Source of the DNA: Anaerolineaceae bacterium
Lineage (GTDB): Bacteria > Chloroflexota > Anaerolineae > Aggregatilineales > Phototrophicaceae
DNA length: 64,000 nucleotides
Direction of reading: 5' to 3'
Assembly (NCBI GenBank): GCA_002702065.1
Contig: NZXX01000009.1
Span: 1 to 64,000 of the forward strand
Shown here: positions 1-7,843 of the stretch, one piece after another
How the letters are laid out: each line of letters begins with the position of its first letter
Numbering within the stretch: position 1 is the first letter of the stretch
The notes under the pieces: model-generated
Database searches by the model: none
Seen by the model: the letters and a program-made list of their open reading frames with translations, nothing else
Told to the model about the DNA's origin: nothing
Made by a program: the position numbers and the translations under genes

Positions 1-348
1 CAGTCAGGCACATGCGACCTGTTTCCAGTTCACACTTGCCTTCCGTCTGCACGCTTCCCTTGTTAAACTGCACCCCCTATTCCCTAGGGGTTTGTTAAGA
101 ATACCAACCCGTATTTTAACTGTCAACACCTTTTTGGCTTTTTGCCCAAACTCACTTGGGATATTTGGGATAACTTGCCTAATCGATGTTGTGGTTGTTA
201 TTCTGCGCGAGACAAAAAGCCATTTTGGTGGCCGTCTCTGGTCACTTGATCGTTCAACTTATTGAACTGTTTTCTCAGTGAGCGTGGGGAAGGATATCAA
301 AGCGGTATAGCGATGTCAAGGCCATTTTCAAACCAAATTGAAAATTGC
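1..348. other. Left-edge intergenic region, no gene found
   Basis: No reading frame with a credible start or family resemblance is visible on either strand. A small hairpin with arms CCCCTA/TAGGGG lies at 74-90 and is followed by a weak T-rich stretch; it could terminate a gene beyond the left edge. A perfect 6-bp inverted repeat, GTTCAA-N4-TTGAAC, lies at 252-267 and could be a protein-binding site. I looked for tRNA, 4.5S RNA and rRNA signatures and saw none. Confidence 0.5.
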
Positions 349-349
349 C
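320..349 (-). terminator. AT-rich hairpin directly after recR
   Basis: On the minus strand, immediately after the recR stop codon, two 12-base arms (338-349 and 320-331) pair with a single mismatch around a 6-base loop. There is no good T tract after it, so it may be a 3'-end stabilising structure or a weak terminator for the dnaX-ybaB-recR operon. Confidence 0.4.
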
Positions 350-951
350 TAAAACTCGCTGCGTCCCTGCAATGCACGGGTGAGGGTAACCGGGTCCACA
401 TATTCCAGATCACTGCCAACCGGCAGGCCACGCGCCAGCCGTGTCGTCTTCACACCCTTGGGCTTTAGCTCGCGCTCGATGAACATCGCGGTTGCATCGC
501 CTTCCATACCTGGGTTAGTGGCGATAATGACTTCCAGAATATTGTCTTTCTCGACCCGTTCCACCAGTTCGCGGATACGCAGTTCATCCGGTCCGATGTT
601 GTTCACCGGCGAGATCGCCCCGTGCAGCACATGATACTTGCCCGTGAAAACACCCGTCCGTTCCAGCGCCAGCACATCCAGCGGTTCTTCAACCACCGCC
701 ACCATATTGGCGTCGCGCCGGTCATCATTGCAGATATCACACGGGTCATTGACGGTAATGTTGTAGCAGACCGAACAGAAACGGGTTTCCGCTTTCAGGT
801 TCTCCAGCGCTTCGGCCAGGCTGAGGCTCAGTTCGTCCGGCGCACGCAGCAGAAAATAGGTCAGCCGCGCCGCCGTCTTTGGCCCAACCCCGGGCAACCG
901 TGCGAACGCTTCGGTCAGTTTGATGACAGGTTCCGGTACTGCATTGCTCAT
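349..951 (-). CDS. recR: Recombination protein RecR
   Basis: RecR acts with RecO and RecF in loading RecA at single-stranded gaps and is cytoplasmic. The 200-residue product has the normal family length. It shows the N-terminal helix-hairpin-helix (RLPGVGPKTAARL), a four-cysteine zinc element of the form CxxC...CxxC near residues 58-73, and a Toprim region following (VAVVEEPLDVLALE). It is the last gene of the widely conserved dnaX-ybaB-recR order, all on the minus strand. A terminator-like hairpin in the 124-bp gap before it suggests its transcription may be partly uncoupled from ybaB. The identification is secure. Confidence 0.97.
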   Translation of the reverse strand: MSNAVPEPVIKLTEAFARLPGVGPKTAARLTYFLLRAPDELSLSLAEALENLKAETRFCSVCYNITVNDPCDICNDDRRDANMVAVVEEPLDVLALERTGVFTGKYHVLHGAISPVNNIGPDELRIRELVERVEKDNILEVIIATNPGMEGDATAMFIERELKPKGVKTTRLARGLPVGSDLEYVDPVTLTRALQGRSEF

Positions 952-1019
952 TTCAGGTAACCTTGCTGTGCTCGCTGCAACGCATCATCAGCGGCCAACG
1001 ACTTACATACATAATCGAT

Positions 1020-1047
1020 AAAACACGGCCCACCCGTGCAGGCCGTG
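1020..1047 (-). terminator. Terminator-like hairpin between ybaB and recR
   Basis: Read on the minus strand, arms CACGGCC/GGCCGTG (7 bp, 10-base loop) are followed at once by TTTTAT. It lies downstream of ybaB and upstream of recR, so it could attenuate read-through inside the operon. Confidence 0.55.
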
Positions 1048-1075
1048 CTCAAACGCTTTGCCGACACTGGTAGCC

Positions 1076-1420
1076 TTAGCCGAGCAAACCGCCCAGGCCC
1101 GGGATGTTCCCCAAACCACCGGTAATGGATTCCATTTTCTCGGCAGCCATCACCTGACTTTGCTCAACGGCCTGATTCATGGCGACGACCAGCAGGTCTT
1201 GCAGGTCATTCAGCCATTCTTCGTCGTCCAGGTCAATCACGTCCTTATTCACCGTGATGGACTGCACCCGCTGATGCCCGGTCATCACCACCGTGACAGC
1301 CCCACCGCCAACCGAAACTTCAACGGTTTCGGTTTCCAGCGATTGCTGCGCCGCCGCCATATCTTCCTGCATCTTCTGAATCTGGCGCATCATCTGCATC
1401 TGATTGGGTCGCTTTGCCAT
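1076..1420 (-). CDS. ybaB: YbaB/EbfC family nucleoid-associated protein
   Basis: This small DNA-binding protein forms dimers that coat the nucleoid and is encoded next to dnaX and recR in most bacteria. The 114 residues include the typical charged, Met/Gln-rich N-terminal helix (QMMRQIQKMQEDMAAAQ), the central strand region with GGGAVTVVMTG, and the DLDDEEWLNDL acidic helix. The C-terminus ends in a Gly/Leu-rich tail, as is usual for the family. It starts 42 bp after the dnaX stop, consistent with co-transcription. The molecular role of the family is still only partly defined; the family call is firm. Confidence 0.93.
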   Translation of the reverse strand: MAKRPNQMQMMRQIQKMQEDMAAAQQSLETETVEVSVGGGAVTVVMTGHQRVQSITVNKDVIDLDDEEWLNDLQDLLVVAMNQAVEQSQVMAAEKMESITGGLGNIPGLGGLLG

Positions 1421-1462
1421 TGCGATAGACTCCTTCTTTCGCCTGTGGATGGGATACTTAAT

Positions 1463-3001
1463 TTAATCGGACTGTTTCTTCTTATAGGGGCTGACTTCGC
1501 CGCCCAGTTCGCGCGCACGGGCAATGACCGGATCGTCCGTATCGACAGGCTGACCCGCCGCATCGGCCAGCACAATCTGCACCCGCAGCGGCACCTGATG
1601 AACGGCAAACAGGGCTTTCTCCAGCGCTTCGCGTTTATCCGTCGCCGTCAGCTTCTCTCGAAAAACATCGTTCGGCACGCCGACAACCACGACATTACCC
1701 TCAACCCCTTGAACCTGTGCATGTTCCATCAATGCTGGCAGCACAGAATTATACTGCTTGGCGGTGCGCTGCACCTCAAGCCATTTCTGACGCACGGCTG
1801 ATGGCGGAATGACCGCGGGCGCATTCGGATTAGCCGGCACATCCGGCGCCGGTTGGGACGGGGCAGGGGTGGGCGCAGCAGCAGCCGGTGCAGGCGCTGT
1901 CGCATACACGGTTTCCTGCGGCACTGTCAAGCTTTCGATCAGCGCCAGTTCCAGCGCCAGTTGGGGCTGCCACCCGCCGCGATAATCATTGACCGCATCG
2001 TTAAAGGCTCGCAGCCCTCGCAGCAGCGCCGACCGTCCGATCGCGCCAGCCTGATGCGCGTACAAATCGCGGTCTTCTGCCGATGCTTCCACCAGGTCAA
2101 TGCCCGCCGTCTGGGTCAACAGAATCGCCCGCAAATGCTCGATCACCTGCTGGCCGAACTGACGCGGATCGCTGCCCGCATCCACCGCCGTGTTAATCAC
2201 TTCCAGGCCGGTGGCGGCGTCCTGCTGAATCAGACACTCAACCAGTTCGCGTACAGCTTCGGTGCTGGCCGTCCCCAGAACGCGCTGGGTCAGTTCCAGC
2301 GTAATATGCTCCTCCGGGTCGGTGACGATCTGGTCAAGCAGGCTGATGCTGTCGCGCACACTGCCGGTGCCATGCCGGGCGATCATCTCCAGCGCGGGGC
2401 GGTCCACTTGCAGGCCTTCGTTTTCCGCGATCATCTGCAAGCGATCCGCCACCTGTTGCAGCGAGACACGCCGGAACTCGAAAGGCAGGCAGCGGCTCTT
2501 GATCGTCGCCGGCACCTTGTCAATCTCGGTCGTCGCCAGCACAAACACGGCATGGGGCGGGGGTTCTTCGAGCGTTTTCAGCAGCGCATCGAAGGCATTG
2601 CCGGTAAAACGATGGACCTCATCAATAATGTAGACCTTGTAGCGGCCCTCACCCGGCGAGAACGCAATCTTGTCGCGCAGGTCGCGCACATCGTCCACGC
2701 CCGTATGGGTCGCCGCGTCGATCTCGATCAGATCCAGATAGCGGCCTTCATTGACAGCCAGGCACGCCGCACATTCGTTGCAGGGGCGGTGATCGGCATC
2801 CGCGTGGGTACAGTTAATGGCCTTGGCCAGCAACCGCGCCGTGGTGGTTTTGCCAGTACCGCGCGGCCCGCTGAACAGATAGGCATGACGGATACGTCCC
2901 GACCGGAGCGAGTTCCGCAGCGTGCGGGTGATATGTTCCTGACCAATGACATCCTCGAAGCGCATCGGGCGCCACGCCAGATACAGGGCTTGCTTGGGCA
3001 C
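1463..3001 (-). CDS. dnaX: DNA polymerase III subunit gamma/tau
   Basis: This is the clamp-loader ATPase that opens the sliding clamp and couples polymerases at the fork. The 512 residues carry Walker A GPRGTGKT (about 45-52), a zinc module with cysteines at about 64, 74, 77 and 80, Walker B VYIIDEVH (about 123-130) and the sensor-region arginines. A Pro/Ala-rich linker (about 370-405) leads to a compact tau-specific C-terminal domain. The start is GTG at 3001 with AGGAG about 10 bases upstream. No A-rich slippery run was seen, so a separate gamma product by frameshifting is not indicated. First gene of the dnaX-ybaB-recR operon. Confidence 0.96.
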   Translation of the reverse strand: MPKQALYLAWRPMRFEDVIGQEHITRTLRNSLRSGRIRHAYLFSGPRGTGKTTTARLLAKAINCTHADADHRPCNECAACLAVNEGRYLDLIEIDAATHTGVDDVRDLRDKIAFSPGEGRYKVYIIDEVHRFTGNAFDALLKTLEEPPPHAVFVLATTEIDKVPATIKSRCLPFEFRRVSLQQVADRLQMIAENEGLQVDRPALEMIARHGTGSVRDSISLLDQIVTDPEEHITLELTQRVLGTASTEAVRELVECLIQQDAATGLEVINTAVDAGSDPRQFGQQVIEHLRAILLTQTAGIDLVEASAEDRDLYAHQAGAIGRSALLRGLRAFNDAVNDYRGGWQPQLALELALIESLTVPQETVYATAPAPAAAAPTPAPSQPAPDVPANPNAPAVIPPSAVRQKWLEVQRTAKQYNSVLPALMEHAQVQGVEGNVVVVGVPNDVFREKLTATDKREALEKALFAVHQVPLRVQIVLADAAGQPVDTDDPVIARARELGGEVSPYKKKQSD

Positions 3002-3069
3002 GAATTCAGAACTCCTCTAAACCTATGGGCTAGAGTTTAGCACCCTTACAGGGGGGCGGCAACCGTCGC

Positions 3070-3402
3070 TTAAAGCCCCGCCACAAACTGAAGCGCATCC
3101 TCGAACAGTGGCATATCCTGCTCATAAGCGGCGGATTCTTCGCGTTGAATCGACACCCATTCGCGCCAGACCACACCATCGGCCACTTCAGCCGGGTGCA
3201 TCGGCGGACCCTGGGCCACCAACTGCCTGACCTGCGCTTCCGGTAGTTTGATGATGACGCCGCTGCCACCGACAAAAGCGAATATCTTGCCTTTCACGCG
3301 ATAGGCCGGATAACCAAAAGCTTTGCCACCGGTCACACCGGGGATGCCCAGTAACATGGAGTCCAGTATGTCTTTGTGACCAGCAAGATAATTCTGGCTC
3401 AT
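3070..3402 (-). CDS. Small TfoX/YjbR-like protein
   Basis: The 110-residue product resembles small bacterial proteins of the TfoX N-terminal or YjbR-like fold: a glycine-rich KAFGYPAYRVKGKIFAFVG hairpin followed by a strand with GVIIKLPE and a C-terminal helix rich in acidic residues. The start at 3402 is preferred because AGGAG lies 7 bases upstream; an in-frame TTG two codons earlier is too close to that site. It lies upstream of dnaX on the same strand with a 68-bp gap. No specific function can be given, and the fold assignment is tentative. Confidence 0.65.
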   Translation of the reverse strand: MSQNYLAGHKDILDSMLLGIPGVTGGKAFGYPAYRVKGKIFAFVGGSGVIIKLPEAQVRQLVAQGPPMHPAEVADGVVWREWVSIQREESAAYEQDMPLFEDALQFVAGL

Positions 3403-3574
3403 GGGCAATCTCCTGAAGGGCAGCGAACGAAAAACAGAATACTTGTTCTAATACAATAGCGTCAAAGTTCTTTCTCGTCAATCGTTCCGCATGAGTGATC
3501 ATCTACCGGCGAAAAATCAAACCCTGTTTCTCATGAGAAATGACAATAAAAGTTGACCCATCCCGGATTGATGG

Positions 3575-3583
3575 TGGTATAAT
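3575..3583 (+). promoter_or_regulatory. Extended -10 promoter of tatA
   Basis: TGGTATAAT is a perfect extended -10 element. A TTGACC lies at 3553-3558, but with a 19-bp spacer, so the extended -10 probably carries the promoter. The tatA start codon is 33 bases downstream of the element. Confidence 0.7.
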
Positions 3584-3615
3584 GGGCAGGCAAATTAGAA
3601 AGTAAAGGATTACAA

Positions 3616-3804
3616 ATGCCGAGTCTTGGGCCAACCGAACTGATTATTATCCTTGTGATCGTGCTGCTGCTGTTTGGTGTCGGGCGTGTCTCGCGCATCG
3701 GTGGTGAACTGGGTTCCGCGGTTGCCAACTTCCGCAAAGGCTTGGAAGACGGCTCCAAAAAGAACAACACCGACGAGGTGAAGGAAGCAAAAGAAGAAAG
3801 CTAA
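3616..3804 (+). CDS. tatA: Twin-arginine translocase subunit TatA/E
   Basis: TatA forms the membrane pore of the twin-arginine export system for folded proteins. The 62 residues have the diagnostic layout: a short N-terminal stretch, one hydrophobic helix (TELIIILVIVLLLFGVGRV), the FG hinge, an amphipathic helix (GGELGSAVANFRKGLEDG) and a charged, Lys/Glu-rich tail. AAAGGA precedes the ATG. No tatB or tatC is present in the window, which is common because the genes are often dispersed. A hairpin terminator follows directly. Confidence 0.92.
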   Translation: MPSLGPTELIIILVIVLLLFGVGRVSRIGGELGSAVANFRKGLEDGSKKNNTDEVKEAKEES

Positions 3805-3826
3805 CGAATCATCGCATTCGTTTGTC

Positions 3827-3853
3827 GATAGCGCCGTTGTGGGCGGCGCTATC
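3827..3853. terminator. Shared hairpin between tatA and the DUF1992 gene
   Basis: A perfect 10-bp stem (GATAGCGCCG/CGGCGCTATC) with a 7-base loop lies between two convergent genes. The plus-strand tail is only moderately T-rich, so efficiency is uncertain, but the position fits a terminator serving both sides. Confidence 0.65.
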
Positions 3854-3858
3854 TGTTG

Positions 3859-4332
3859 TTATGTCAGGTTCATCAGGCGTTGCAGTTCCCGCTCGACATC
3901 GAATAATGCTTTATGCGGGAAACCCGGTGGCACTTTGAGGTTATAGGTCATAATCTCGCGGTTGAGACGAAGGGCAGTTGTCCGGTAGGTTTCCTGGGTC
4001 CGCTGCCAGGTTGATTCGTTGCGCTTGCGGTTGTGCAGCGGCATATTGCTGCGATCCGCATCGGCCTGTGCCCCCTGAAACAGCCGCCAACCCTTACGCA
4101 TATCCGCCAGCAGACGCTCACGCAGCGCGTCGATGTCCTTCCCCTGCATGATCCATTCCGGTGTAAGGTCGTGTTCCTTCAGCATTTTATGCGCCAGCTT
4201 CATCTCGGATGGAACGTGGGAATCATCTTCCAGATGAAGTGGCTTGCCATTGCCCGGCAGATTGTCAAATGTACCTGCGTCACGGGCGTTATCCAGCATC
4301 TGATCAACCAGGGATTTCCAGTCTCGTGCCAT
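3859..4332 (-). CDS. DnaJ-like DUF1992 domain protein
   Basis: The 157-residue product matches the DUF1992 family, related to the conserved region of eukaryotic DNAJC28. Visible hallmarks are the N-terminal helix with LVDQMLDNARDAGTFDNL, the GNGKPLHLEDD motif, and the segment around LAHKMLKEHDLTPEWIMQ. There is no J-domain HPD motif, so it is not itself a classical DnaJ. It is predicted cytoplasmic and the function of the bacterial family is unknown. It is convergent with tatA and divergent from the redoxin gene. Confidence 0.85.
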   Translation of the reverse strand: MARDWKSLVDQMLDNARDAGTFDNLPGNGKPLHLEDDSHVPSEMKLAHKMLKEHDLTPEWIMQGKDIDALRERLLADMRKGWRLFQGAQADADRSNMPLHNRKRNESTWQRTQETYRTTALRLNREIMTYNLKVPPGFPHKALFDVERELQRLMNLT

Positions 4333-4515
4333 ATCACAACTCCCGATTGTGAAATTTATTACATTCTATCCGGGAACCGCCTCCATGTCAACGAAACAGC
4401 GCGTGTAGTTTCATGAGCATTTCAGATTTCCTTGACACTGTATGACATCAGACAATGATACACTCCAATTAGATATGTCGTAAGAAACGAAATAATCGTC
4501 ATAAAGGATGGCACA

Positions 4516-4977
4516 ATGATTTCGACCAAGGAATTGGGGCCCCGTCTGGGTACCCCGGCAGCAAACTTCTGTGTACTCAACCACGAAAATCATGTGACAA
4601 CTTTGGATGACCTGATGGGCGAGCGCGGGCTGGTGCTCGGCTTTACCAGCGACATCTGGGAACCCGCCAGTATCCGGCGAGTCCTGTGGTTCCAGCGTCA
4701 CGATGTCCAGTTTGCCCGCATGAATGTGAAGCTGGCGCTGGTCGTCTGTAACGAACCGCATACCCTGTATGGCTACTCGGTGGCCAGCGTCGAACCGGTG
4801 AACTTTCCCCTGCTGGCGGATGTCCGCCGCGATATTCATGGCGCTTTCAATATGGAGGGTTACGCCGGGCTGGTTGTCATTGATCGCAGTTACACCATGC
4901 GCGACAAGTGGATTATGCCTGCGGAGCGTGTCTGGCCCAAGCCGGGCGAACTGATCCAAACCCTCGAAGCGCTGTAA
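4516..4977 (+). CDS. Redoxin-fold (AhpC/TSA-like) protein lacking the usual catalytic cysteine site
   Basis: The 153 residues follow the peroxiredoxin plan: LGTPAANFCVLN at the N-terminus, a central strand (GLVLGFTSD), and NFPLLADVRRDIHGAFNM...GLVVIDRSYTMRDKWI at the C-terminal half, as in AhpC/TSA proteins. In active peroxiredoxins the strand leads into a Thr-x-x-Cys site; here the equivalent segment is FTSDIWEPASI with no cysteine. Cysteines exist only elsewhere (FCVLN, VVCNEP). It may therefore be a binding or scaffold protein, or use another residue. A TTGACA at 4432-4437 may be its -35. A strong terminator follows. Confidence 0.75.
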   Translation: MISTKELGPRLGTPAANFCVLNHENHVTTLDDLMGERGLVLGFTSDIWEPASIRRVLWFQRHDVQFARMNVKLALVVCNEPHTLYGYSVASVEPVNFPLLADVRRDIHGAFNMEGYAGLVVIDRSYTMRDKWIMPAERVWPKPGELIQTLEAL

Positions 4978-4990
4978 TCCTGGTGCCAGC

Positions 4991-5017
4991 AAAGACACGA
5001 TCACCTCGTGTCTTTTG
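4991..5017 (+). terminator. Rho-independent terminator after the redoxin gene
   Basis: A perfect 10-bp stem (AAAGACACGA/TCGTGTCTTT) with loop TCACC is followed by T. It separates the redoxin gene from the MarR gene. Confidence 0.8.
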
Positions 5018-5078
5018 ATTCTGCGGCTATTTGGGTAAACTCTGGGTTGTGGGCTGTACAAAGAGGCAAGAATAAAAC

Positions 5079-5549
5079 GTGGATTCCGGGCTGGAGCAAG
5101 ACATCTCCGCTTTCTGGTCGATTCTATTTGAAATGTTGGGCGATGTCGAAAAGCGGCTGGCAGCACACATGGCCGAACATGGTCTGACCCCACCTCAGTT
5201 TTTTGTGCTCAAAACCCTCATCGAACAGGGTGGCGCCTGTCCCATTGGGCAGATTGCCCGCCAGCATCACCTGACGAATGCCACCATGACCGGGCTGGTC
5301 AAACGGCTCGAAGGCATGGACCCGCCGCTGGTGGTGCGCGAGCGCAGCGAGGAGGACGCACGCTCGGTTAACGTCGTCCTCACACAGGAAGGTCAGGACC
5401 GTTTCGACGCGATCAAGGATGCGATTATTGCCCAGCTGCAATTGATCCTCAGCCTGATCAGCCAGGAAGAACGCGAGACGCTGCTCCACTTCCTGTCACG
5501 TTATCGGGATGTGGTCGCCCAGATATTCCCGCTGGAACGCAGCCCCTGA
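5079..5549 (+). CDS. MarR family transcriptional regulator
   Basis: The 156-residue product is a MarR-type winged-helix dimeric repressor. Helix-turn-helix residues are visible in GQIARQHHLTNATMTGLVKRLE and the wing in PPLVVRERSEEDARSVNVVLT, the DxRxxxVxLT signature of the family. The start is GTG at 5079 with AAGAGG upstream. The ligand and target promoters are unknown; the adjacent cNMP/PH membrane protein gene lies 62 bp downstream on the same strand but has its own possible -10 (TACAAT near 5577). Confidence 0.9.
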   Translation: MDSGLEQDISAFWSILFEMLGDVEKRLAAHMAEHGLTPPQFFVLKTLIEQGGACPIGQIARQHHLTNATMTGLVKRLEGMDPPLVVRERSEEDARSVNVVLTQEGQDRFDAIKDAIIAQLQLILSLISQEERETLLHFLSRYRDVVAQIFPLERSP

Positions 5550-5611
5550 AATCCTTCGCCTATGGCTTTTTTCCGGTACAATGGTGTGCAAGTTAGGGAA
5601 CCGGAACGCTT

Positions 5612-7390
5612 ATGGCAAACCGCTTTGTACTATCGCACATCCGCAATCTGCCGCTGCTGGCGAAGCTGCTGCCCGGCCAGTTGGAGCTGCTCACCGATAT
5701 CGTAGAGGTGGTGCAGTTACCAGCGAACGCCCTGGTCTTCCAGCAGGGGCAGGCGGCACAGGGGTTGTACCTGCTCGTCAGCGGTCATGCAGTTCTGTAC
5801 ACCGGTCAGTCGGGCAGCGAGACCGTCCTGGGTGAAGTGCAGGAAAATCAGTACGTTGGGGAAACCGCGCTGTTCCGCATCGCCAATGAACGGATGTCGA
5901 TGCGCGTCACCCGGCCCAGTGTGCTGCTGCTGCTGCCTCGCCTCCGTTTTCAGCAATTGCTGCTGGAAAAACCCGAACTGCGTCAGGCCTTCAGCCACGA
6001 ACAGGTCCGCCTGGACCCACAATCCGGTCGCAATTTTCAGGGTCAGCGCGTCGGCGAAAACCGGCTGCTCCACCAGCACCGCCACCGCTGGGCCTTCATT
6101 CGCTCGGCCATCCTGCCGGTGGTGATCGGGCTGGTCCTGATCGTGATTGCCTTTCTGCTGAGCAATACCGGCCTGACCCTTCCGCTGCTGATGCTGGCGC
6201 TGATTATCCCGGGCCTCTGGATTTTTTACGCCTATCTGGAGTGGAAAAACGATTATCTGATCATCACCGATCAACGCGTCATGCTGCACCAGCAGACGAT
6301 CCTGACCCTGACCAGCAGCATACGCGAAGTGCTCATCAGCAGCGTCCATGAGGTCAGCTACAAAATCCCTTCGGTTGATCCATTCGCCCGTGTCTTTAAT
6401 TACGGGACCATCTATATCAAAACAGCTGGCGAGGCGGGCAACATGGAAATCAGCCTGATGCCCAACCCGGAGCAAATCCAGAAAGTGCTGATCACTACGC
6501 TGCATGCCTACCGCAATGTCAGCGATCAGCAGGATATTGACGCTATCGGTGCCGTTATCGACCGTGTTGTATTGTCCGAAACGGACGCCGCGCCGCCCGA
6601 GCCTCAAACACAGTCGACATCTCATATCCCGCCGCTGGCCGGGCAAAGACGCGGCCTGCTCAACGAACGGCACGTCGATGAACACAACAACGTTATTTTC
6701 CGCAAACATCTTTCGGTGTGGCTGGCGCACGTCATGCTGCCTGGCCTGTTCGTGCTGGGTGGGATGGCGCTGGTTGGCGTCGGCCTGCTGAGCCTGTCGC
6801 CACTCGGTGGCATCGAGGCGCTGATCGGCCTGTTTATTGCGCTGATCGGGTCGGTCTGGTTTTACTGGTCCGACTGGGACTGGCGCAACGACCTGTTGAT
6901 TCTGGGAACAAGCACAATCCGTATCATCCACCGCCGCCCCCTGTGGTTGCAGGATGTGGCCGAAGAAGTGCTGCTGGAACAGGTCGACGATGCCAGCGTC
7001 ATCCGCAACGGCCTGCTCAACACTGTGCTGAACCGGGGTGATCTGAGCATCTCGCTGGTGGGTGATGACCGACCCAAGCGCTTTACCGGCGTTGGCAGCC
7101 CGGACGCCGTCAAGAATGCCATCTTTGAGCGCCGGGCCGTGCTGGAGCGCAGAACGCAGGAATCCGAGTTGATGCAGCAGCGGCAGGAAATCGCGCGCTA
7201 TCTGGACGTCTATCACCAGCGGGTCAATGGACAGGCCGCCCAGCAACCGCCCCAAAACCCGCCTCCGAATTATGCGCCACCCGCTTATCCACCACAGGCA
7301 TCGCCGCCACCGCCACCTGCTCAACCGCCGGATAACCGTCAGGGATCGCGTCCACCGCGCATCCCGCGCACACGCAACGATCAGTCATAA
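5612..7390 (+). CDS. Cyclic-nucleotide-binding, double bacterial-PH membrane protein
   Basis: The 592-residue product begins with a cNMP-binding (Crp-type) domain (about 12-125; GQAAQGLYLLVSGHAVLY and a GE-x-ALF pattern). Two units follow, each a pair of hydrophobic helices leading into a bacterial PH-like domain: helices near 168-205 with PH 1 to about 300 (NDYLIITDQRVMLHQQ), and helices near 365-420 with PH 2 to about 515 (NDLLILGTSTIRIIHRR). The C-terminus (about 545-592) is Pro-rich and disordered. The product is probably a membrane-bound sensor, but its partner is unknown. A STAS-like gene starts 23 bp downstream. The double arrangement looks like an internal duplication. Confidence 0.82.
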   Translation: MANRFVLSHIRNLPLLAKLLPGQLELLTDIVEVVQLPANALVFQQGQAAQGLYLLVSGHAVLYTGQSGSETVLGEVQENQYVGETALFRIANERMSMRVTRPSVLLLLPRLRFQQLLLEKPELRQAFSHEQVRLDPQSGRNFQGQRVGENRLLHQHRHRWAFIRSAILPVVIGLVLIVIAFLLSNTGLTLPLLMLALIIPGLWIFYAYLEWKNDYLIITDQRVMLHQQTILTLTSSIREVLISSVHEVSYKIPSVDPFARVFNYGTIYIKTAGEAGNMEISLMPNPEQIQKVLITTLHAYRNVSDQQDIDAIGAVIDRVVLSETDAAPPEPQTQSTSHIPPLAGQRRGLLNERHVDEHNNVIFRKHLSVWLAHVMLPGLFVLGGMALVGVGLLSLSPLGGIEALIGLFIALIGSVWFYWSDWDWRNDLLILGTSTIRIIHRRPLWLQDVAEEVLLEQVDDASVIRNGLLNTVLNRGDLSISLVGDDRPKRFTGVGSPDAVKNAIFERRAVLERRTQESELMQQRQEIARYLDVYHQRVNGQAAQQPPQNPPPNYAPPAYPPQASPPPPPAQPPDNRQGSRPPRIPRTRNDQS

Positions 7391-7412
7391 CGTGATTGAA
7401 AGCGAAACTGCT

Positions 7413-7769
7413 ATGCCCGTCGACATCTACCCCGCCGAACAACCCGCGACCCTGACTGTGTACTGCCGCGACATCATCACCGTTGAGGATGCACGCTATA
7501 TACTGGACCAATGCCGGGCAGCAGTTCGATCACATCCGATCCATTTTCTGATTGACTGCACCGAAATGCGCAATCTGGCGCCTGGTGTGCTGAATGTGCT
7601 GACGAGTTATGGTGAATTTTTGCGGCACCCGAACACAGGCATTCTGGCCTGTGTCACCCAAAGCGCACTGCTCCGGTTCTCCATGGAAGTGCTGTTCGGG
7701 CATAGTGCGTTCCGCTTTTTCGAGGACCGCGAGACAGCGGATCAGTTCCTGGCTGATGCCGGAAACTAA
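7413..7769 (+). CDS. STAS-like small protein
   Basis: The 118-residue product starting at ATG 7413 has alternating strands and helices in the order of STAS/SpoIIAA-like proteins: TLTVYCRDIITVEDARYIL, then HFLIDCTEMRNLAPGVLNVL resembling the phospho-acceptor loop region, then GILACVTQSALLRFS. The Ser usually phosphorylated in anti-sigma antagonists is not obvious (EMRNLAPG), so it may belong to a non-phosphorylated subgroup. Longer versions running back into the upstream gene are unlikely. It probably works with the preceding membrane protein, from which it is separated by 22 bp. Confidence 0.62.
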   Translation: MPVDIYPAEQPATLTVYCRDIITVEDARYILDQCRAAVRSHPIHFLIDCTEMRNLAPGVLNVLTSYGEFLRHPNTGILACVTQSALLRFSMEVLFGHSAFRFFEDRETADQFLADAGN

Positions 7770-7781
7770 TAGCTTTCTGAC

Positions 7782-7810
7782 TTGACGGTCCTATCCGTCA
7801 TTACTATGAT
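7782..7810 (+). promoter_or_regulatory. def promoter with an inverted repeat in the spacer
   Basis: TTGACG (7782-7787) and TATGAT (7805-7810) are separated by 17 bp, close to sigma70 consensus. A perfect inverted repeat, TGACGG-N6-CCGTCA (7783-7800), overlaps the -35 and fills the spacer. It may be an operator, or the 3' hairpin of the upstream transcript. Confidence 0.72.
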
Positions 7811-7843
7811 CGTTCTAAACAGTCGCTCGTTCAGGAATAAACA

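Noticed and set aside
1..348. rRNA or small RNA gene at the left edge
   Set aside because: No conserved 4.5S, tRNA or rRNA signature is visible in either strand.
1463..3001. Programmed frameshift in dnaX giving gamma
   Set aside because: No A-rich slippery run with a downstream hairpin was found in the coding strand.
3859..4332. Classical DnaJ chaperone
   Set aside because: The J-domain HPD motif is absent; the protein matches DUF1992 only.
7227..7412. Longer start for the STAS-like gene within the upstream gene
   Set aside because: The extra residues are the out-of-frame reading of the Pro-rich tail of the preceding protein and have no ribosome-binding site.
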